Source of the DNA: Paraburkholderia sejongensis
Lineage (GTDB): Bacteria > Pseudomonadota > Gammaproteobacteria > Burkholderiales > Burkholderiaceae
Length of the DNA: 64,000 nucleotides
Reading direction: 5' to 3'
NCBI RefSeq assembly: GCF_020880815.1
Contig: NZ_JAJITD010000011.1
Span: 1 to 64,000 of the forward strand
Shown: piece after piece, positions 60,354-64,000 of the stretch
How the letters are laid out: every line of letters starts with the position of its first letter
How positions within the stretch are numbered: the stretch's first letter is position 1
Made by a program: the position numbers and the translations under genes
Notes under the pieces: model-generated
The model's database searches: none
What the model saw: the letters and a program-made list of their open reading frames with translations, nothing else
Told to the model about the DNA's origin: nothing

Positions 60354-60996
60354 TGTGCTGTTGACGGTAGCTCGCGCGGTGCAGGAACTGGCCCACCCGC
60401 GCAAACAGATTGGTCGAGTGCTTCGCGTTCGACGGCGCCGCGCGGCGCTCCTGCGCGAGTCGCGCGTCCTTCGCCGGTCGCGCGTTCCCCGGTCGCTGCG
60501 GCGGTGCGACGGCGGGGGTCACGGCGTTGGCGGCGTTCGCAGCATTCGCGGCGGGCGGGCCGAGCGGCGACGGCGGGTAGAGGTCGAGGCCGTTCGGTGT
60601 GTCGGCTGGGGCGGGGTTGGTGGCCAGGCTGTAAGCGGTGGTGGCGGCTGGGCCCGCCGTGTTGTCGGCGAGTCTGTCGGGCGGGTTGTAAGGCGCGGCG
60701 GCGACCGCGGGCGGCGTCGCCGCGCGCACCTGCCCCGCGGTCGACGACCCCAGCGCCGCGCGCGCGCTCGCGATCGCGTCCGCGTAGGTCTGCTGGTCGT
60801 GATTGAACCAGACGCTATAGGCGACCGTGCCGATCACGCCGAAGGTCAGCGCCGTGGCAGCCGCGATGCCCACCGCGAGACGGCCGAAGCGCGGGGGCGC
60901 CGGCCTCGTCGTGCGCGAGCCGTGCAAGTCCGTATCGAAATCCGGGCTCTGAGCAGTGGAACGACGCAGCTCAATATCGTCAAGATCGGTAGCCAT
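60316..60996 (-). CDS. single-pass membrane protein with long disordered tail
   Basis: A 226-residue protein from ATG 60996 behind GGGAGC. A cytosolic acidic head (MATDLDDIELRR, about 1-36) leads to one membrane helix (LAVGIAAATALTFGVIGTVAYSVW at about 40-63). After that comes a long Ala/Pro/Asn-rich disordered region with repeated AANAANAANAV-type runs, ending in a basic HRASYRQQHSGRQEQD tail. It starts before, and overlaps, the GGDEF cyclase gene, so it may be the cyclase's partner or sensor. No family recognised. Confidence 0.7.
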   Translation of the reverse strand: MATDLDDIELRRSTAQSPDFDTDLHGSRTTRPAPPRFGRLAVGIAAATALTFGVIGTVAYSVWFNHDQQTYADAIASARAALGSSTAGQVRAATPPAVAAAPYNPPDRLADNTAGPAATTAYSLATNPAPADTPNGLDLYPPSPLGPPAANAANAANAVTPAVAPPQRPGNARPAKDARLAQERRAAPSNAKHSTNLFARVGQFLHRASYRQQHSGRQEQDIYSHP

Positions 60997-61421
60997 CGCA
61001 TACGCTCCCAGGGTGCTGTTACATCCGGCTGATTCCCGTTTCAAACGCCCCCGCCCGGCCGCGTGCCCGACCGGCTGAAAAAATGTGCAACGCAGGTAAA
61101 AGCTTCAATGGCAACCGGCCGCGCGATGCCCCCCGTCGGCCCGGCACGCGCAACGCGACGGGCTTTCGGCGAAACGCGCCAACGCCGCCGCCCTGTGGTG
61201 AGCAACAATTACGCCTGTCCGGCCGAGCGCGCCGGATGAGCGTGGCGGCTCGCCTGAAACAGGTCGGGAAGCCCGCGCGCCCGGGCTCGCCTGCGCAAGC
61301 GCCGGGCGCGTTGCGCTCGCGCCGGCTCGCGAAATTGTCGTCGGCTGGTGGTAAGGTCACGTCCGCGCGTCGCGCGAACTGATGCGACGCGCGCTTCCCA
61401 GTCATCGTCAGCATAAAAATC
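60997..61421. other. divergent intergenic region
   Basis: These 425 bases lie between the membrane-protein gene (minus) and the FUSC gene (plus). Open frames (for example 61083-61382) are arginine-rich and lack ribosome sites. Nothing is supported, and the promoters of both neighbours are presumably here. Confidence 0.5.
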
Positions 61422-62489
61422 ATGTCCAACGTGTATCTGCACAAACCCCTCACGCCGTGGCACCGTGCGCTCGCGCGTTTTTCGCTGTCGGAGACCGCCA
61501 AATACGCGAAGCTGACGCTCGGGCTGTGGATCGGTTTCGGCATTCCGTATCTGCTTGGCTATCCTGACGCCGCGGTGCCGCTGGCCGGTTCGACGATGCT
61601 GACGCTGGCGCTCGGAAGCTCGATTTCGGCGGCCCGCAGCTACTTCTACAAACGGGTGGTTTCGAACGTGGTCGCGATGCCGATCGGCACGCTGCTGATC
61701 TGGCTGACCGCGCCGCATCTGTGGCTCGCCGCGGCGCTGCTGCCGGTGGTGATCTTCAGCATCGTCGCGCTGCGGCCGTCGCTGTTCCAGATGACCAGCA
61801 TCACGGTGCCGATCACGCTGGTGCTCTACACCGGCGAGCACCTTCCGCTGCTCGAACAGCGGCTGATCGGCGTGGTGCTGGGCATGTTTCTCGGCTTCGT
61901 GCTGCAGCAGATCGCGTTTCCGCCCGATCACGGCTTCTGGGCGAACACCCTCGTCAACGACGGCAACGAGCAGGCAACCGGCGTGCTCGCGCAACTGGCC
62001 GACGGCAAACTCGACAAGGCGCAGATCAAACCCGCCGCCGCGAAGCTGCGCGTGCTGAGCACGAACCTGAAACAGGCGCATCAGCTGCTGAAAAACGACA
62101 TCGAGCAGGCGTGGGTGTCGCCGCATCTGGCGCGCAATGCGGTGCGGCTGCCGCTGTTCGCCGCTTATCAGGAGACCTTCGATACGCTGGTCAACTTCCT
62201 CGAAACGATCGACACGTTTCACGACCAGTTCGCCGCGCTCGATGCGGGCTGGCGCGAAGCGTTTCTCGCGCGACTCGCGATCCTCGTGAACACGCACCGG
62301 CAACTGGCCGAGGCCGCGGATTTGCGGGTCGAGCACGAAGCGCTCGCGGCGCCGCCGTTGCAGATGGAAGATTTGCGGCAGATGACCGAGGACTTGCCGG
62401 CCTCGAGTGTGTTTACCAGTGTCTATCTCGGCCATCTGACCGGCTACGGGATTATGCTGTGCCGGTTGAGCGACATGCACGCGGCGTGA
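61422..62489 (+). CDS. FUSC/aromatic-acid exporter-like membrane protein
   Basis: A 355-residue protein of the FUSC/ArAE group. The first half has about six helices: TLGLWIGFGIPYLLGYPDAAVPLAGSTMLTLALGSSISAA (ends only), then ALLPVVIFSIVALRP, TVPITLVLYTG, and GVVLGMFLGFVLQQIAF. The second half is a cytosolic helical region (KLRVLSTNLKQAHQLLKND) as in FUSC-like proteins. The family exports aromatic acids or is linked to fusaric acid resistance. No partner genes such as a membrane fusion protein were found nearby. It ends 75 bp before the cupredoxin stop on the opposite strand. Confidence 0.85.
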   Translation: MSNVYLHKPLTPWHRALARFSLSETAKYAKLTLGLWIGFGIPYLLGYPDAAVPLAGSTMLTLALGSSISAARSYFYKRVVSNVVAMPIGTLLIWLTAPHLWLAAALLPVVIFSIVALRPSLFQMTSITVPITLVLYTGEHLPLLEQRLIGVVLGMFLGFVLQQIAFPPDHGFWANTLVNDGNEQATGVLAQLADGKLDKAQIKPAAAKLRVLSTNLKQAHQLLKNDIEQAWVSPHLARNAVRLPLFAAYQETFDTLVNFLETIDTFHDQFAALDAGWREAFLARLAILVNTHRQLAEAADLRVEHEALAAPPLQMEDLRQMTEDLPASSVFTSVYLGHLTGYGIMLCRLSDMHAA

Positions 62490-62564
62490 CGGGTGCAGCA
62501 ACTTGCTGCCCCATCACCTGGCGCCCTTGACGCAATGGCGGATAGGGCTTCACGGCAAGCCGGC

Positions 62565-62951
62565 TTACTGCACCGTAATCGTGGCCTTCATATTCGGATG
62601 AATGCCGCAAAAAATTTTGTACACCCCCGGCTTGTCGAATTTGAACTGGTACGTGTCGTTCTGATCGAGCGCGGCCGAGCGGAACATGCCCGCATCGTTG
62701 ACGACCGTATGCGGCTCGCCGTCCAGGTTCTTCCACGTCACCGTCGTGCCGGCCTTGATGGTCAGCTCCATCGGCGTGAACATGAAGTTCTTGATCGTGA
62801 TCGCGTTCGGCGTGTCAGCCACGGTCTGTGCGTGCGCGGGCATCGGCATCGACATCGTGGTCTGCGCGAGCCCGGCCCCAGCCGACATCGCAAGAATCGC
62901 AAGACTGCCCAGCGCCACCGGCAACGCGCGGCTCATCAGATTGAATAACAT
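62565..62951 (-). CDS. cupredoxin (plastocyanin-like) periplasmic protein
   Basis: A 128-residue type-1 copper protein. A signal peptide (about 1-30, cut after LAQ) is followed by a Met/His segment (TTMSMPMPAH) that may bind copper, then the cupredoxin fold. Ligands are H81 (GEPHTVV), C115, H118 and M121 (IFCGIHPNM). The pattern ITIKNFMFTP, TVTWKNLD and HTVVND is standard. It carries electrons in the periplasm; the partner is unknown. A GAGGAGA site precedes ATG 62951. It follows the metallophosphoesterase gene by 38 bp on the same strand. Confidence 0.92.
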   Translation of the reverse strand: MLFNLMSRALPVALGSLAILAMSAGAGLAQTTMSMPMPAHAQTVADTPNAITIKNFMFTPMELTIKAGTTVTWKNLDGEPHTVVNDAGMFRSAALDQNDTYQFKFDKPGVYKIFCGIHPNMKATITVQ

Positions 62952-62989
62952 CGCGGATCTCCTCGAGAGCGTTGAAAAAGCGCGTGCGC

Positions 62990-63931
62990 TCAGGCGAGCG
63001 TGGTGTCGTCGAGCGTCGCCTTCAGCGGATGACGCGCGATGCTGACGCTGGTCACGCCCAGCATCTTCGGCAACTGGCCGCTCGCCACTTTCAACGGCCC
63101 CGGGCCTTCGCCCTGACCGGCGACGGGCTGCGGATACGCGGTCGAGCGCGCGGTATGGAACGTGATGTTGCCCTCCACTTTCGTGACGATCTGATGGATA
63201 TGGCCGTTGAGTACCGTCACCGAACCGAAGCGCTTCAGATAGCTCATCGCCTGCCCGGCGTCGCCGGTGCCCCAGCCCCACGGCTCGTAGATGGTCCACA
63301 TCGGCATGTGCGCGAAGACCACCACCGGCGTGCTCGACGAGCGCCCTTTCAGATCGTTTTCGAGCCACTCGAGCTGCTCGTCGCCGAGACCGCCCAGCCC
63401 GTTCGGCTTGAAATGCATCACGTTGACGAGTCCGACGAAGTGCACGCCCTGATGATCGAAGCTGTAGTAGCCGCGGTTCTCCGATGCCTTGCCGAAGCGC
63501 TGGAAGTACTCGGTGCCGGGGCCGTCGGTCACGTCGTGCTCGCCCGGCACCGTGTGCAGTTCGGGGATCTTCAGCCCGCCCAGCAATTGCGCGGCGAGAT
63601 CGAATTCGGACGCTTTGGACAGGTGCGTGATATCGCCGGTGTGGATCGCGAGCGGCGGGCGGGCCGGCATCGCGTTGACCAGATCGATCGTCTGTTGCAG
63701 CGTGGCCGCGACGTCGGGATTCGCTTCCTTGTTGAAACCGATGTGGGAATCGCTGATCTGCAGGAACAGCGGCGCGCCGGCCGCCGAGGTGTTCTTTGCA
63801 TCGGCGGCGAGCGCCAGTTCGACCGGCGTCAGCACGCCGCCCGATAACATGAAAACGGTGCCGAGACCGCCGAACGCAAGGCATTTCAGCGCGCCGCGCC
63901 GCGCCGGATCGAATGATTGATGTGACGACAT
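62990..63931 (-). CDS. metallophosphoesterase with Tat-like signal
   Basis: A 313-residue calcineurin-like phosphoesterase. The N-terminus has a twin-arginine-like ARRGALK, then a hydrophobic stretch, cut near 43, so it is probably exported folded to the periplasm. Metal motifs: ISDSHIGF near 59-66, HTGDITHL near 96-103, PGEHDVT (standing in for the usual GNHD), FAHMPMW, and GHIHQIV. The replacement of GNHD by GEHD is a known family variant, but activity should be judged with care. It is the first gene of a pair with the cupredoxin; a link to redox or copper metabolism is inferred. Confidence 0.9.
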   Translation of the reverse strand: MSSHQSFDPARRGALKCLAFGGLGTVFMLSGGVLTPVELALAADAKNTSAAGAPLFLQISDSHIGFNKEANPDVAATLQQTIDLVNAMPARPPLAIHTGDITHLSKASEFDLAAQLLGGLKIPELHTVPGEHDVTDGPGTEYFQRFGKASENRGYYSFDHQGVHFVGLVNVMHFKPNGLGGLGDEQLEWLENDLKGRSSSTPVVVFAHMPMWTIYEPWGWGTGDAGQAMSYLKRFGSVTVLNGHIHQIVTKVEGNITFHTARSTAYPQPVAGQGEGPGPLKVASGQLPKMLGVTSVSIARHPLKATLDDTTLA

Positions 63932-64000
63932 GGTGACCTCACGATAGGAATTCGCAGAACCGCAGCCGGTTCGTGAGGCATGACTGGCGTCGTGGGAGTT

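Noticed and set aside
61083..61382. Plus-strand frame of 99 codons upstream of the FUSC gene
   Set aside because: Arginine/proline-rich, no ribosome site; typical spurious frame in a GC-rich promoter region.

Overview
The window looks like a piece of a Burkholderiales genome, most probably Paraburkholderia or Burkholderia. It has very high GC, dense E/D-rich and alanine-rich coding, Burkholderia-type porin, PaoABC and GlgX proteins, and many small disordered proteins behind strong AGGAG ribosome sites. The gene mix (accessory carbon metabolism, stress proteins, small secreted proteins, few housekeeping genes) resembles a secondary chromosome or accessory region; this is an inference. No prophage, CRISPR array or replication origin was seen.

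Left part (1-12.9 kb). The right end of an IS256-family element is followed by an orphan 160-residue protein, then a stand-alone mreB paralogue with a SLATT-type two-TM gene 5 bp behind it. Next come YceH, a PaaI-like thioesterase, a BON protein, phosphoketolase, a tiny membrane protein, an ankyrin protein, a HAD hydrolase, 6-phosphogluconate dehydrogenase, a sugar-efflux MFS protein and an AhpF N-terminal domain with no reductase half. A tRNA-Gln(TTG) with promoter and terminator closes the part.

Middle (13-33.6 kb). This holds a putative 2OG-Fe(II) oxygenase, a sorbosone-dehydrogenase-like lipoprotein, a second propeller-like lipoprotein and the first of four small secreted low-complexity proteins. 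Then come thioredoxin, YjbQ, class I fructose-bisphosphate aldolase, an HSL esterase, a hybrid histidine kinase, a Rieske-FAD reductase, a PerM/AI-2E permease with an extra C-terminal domain, a DUF2934 protein, GlgX and a RES-Xre toxin-antitoxin pair with a visible operator.

Right part (33.8-64 kb). This holds a PRC-barrel protein, paoABC (aldehyde oxidoreductase), an SDR, a single-domain response regulator, an exonuclease/ATP-dependent DNA ligase pair, YihY, a PoxB-like TPP enzyme, ZapE, a lipoprotein, transketolase, a cupin, a run of small proteins, a porin, MarC, DUF3311 plus a sodium:solute symporter, a GST, a GGDEF cyclase with a membrane partner, a FUSC-type protein, and a metallophosphoesterase-cupredoxin pair.

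Taken together, phosphoketolase, 6PGDH, transketolase, class I aldolase, GlgX and the PoxB-like enzyme could form an alternative sugar-phosphate/acetate route. They sit among redox and envelope-stress genes (AhpF-NTD, thioredoxin, Rieske-FAD, PaoABC, GST, BON, PRC-barrel, DUF2934), which suggests a stationary-phase or stress-survival region. The most unusual items are the mreB-SLATT pair, the orphan AhpF domain, the scattered small secreted proteins and a proline-rich gene carrying a 7-nt tandem repeat.
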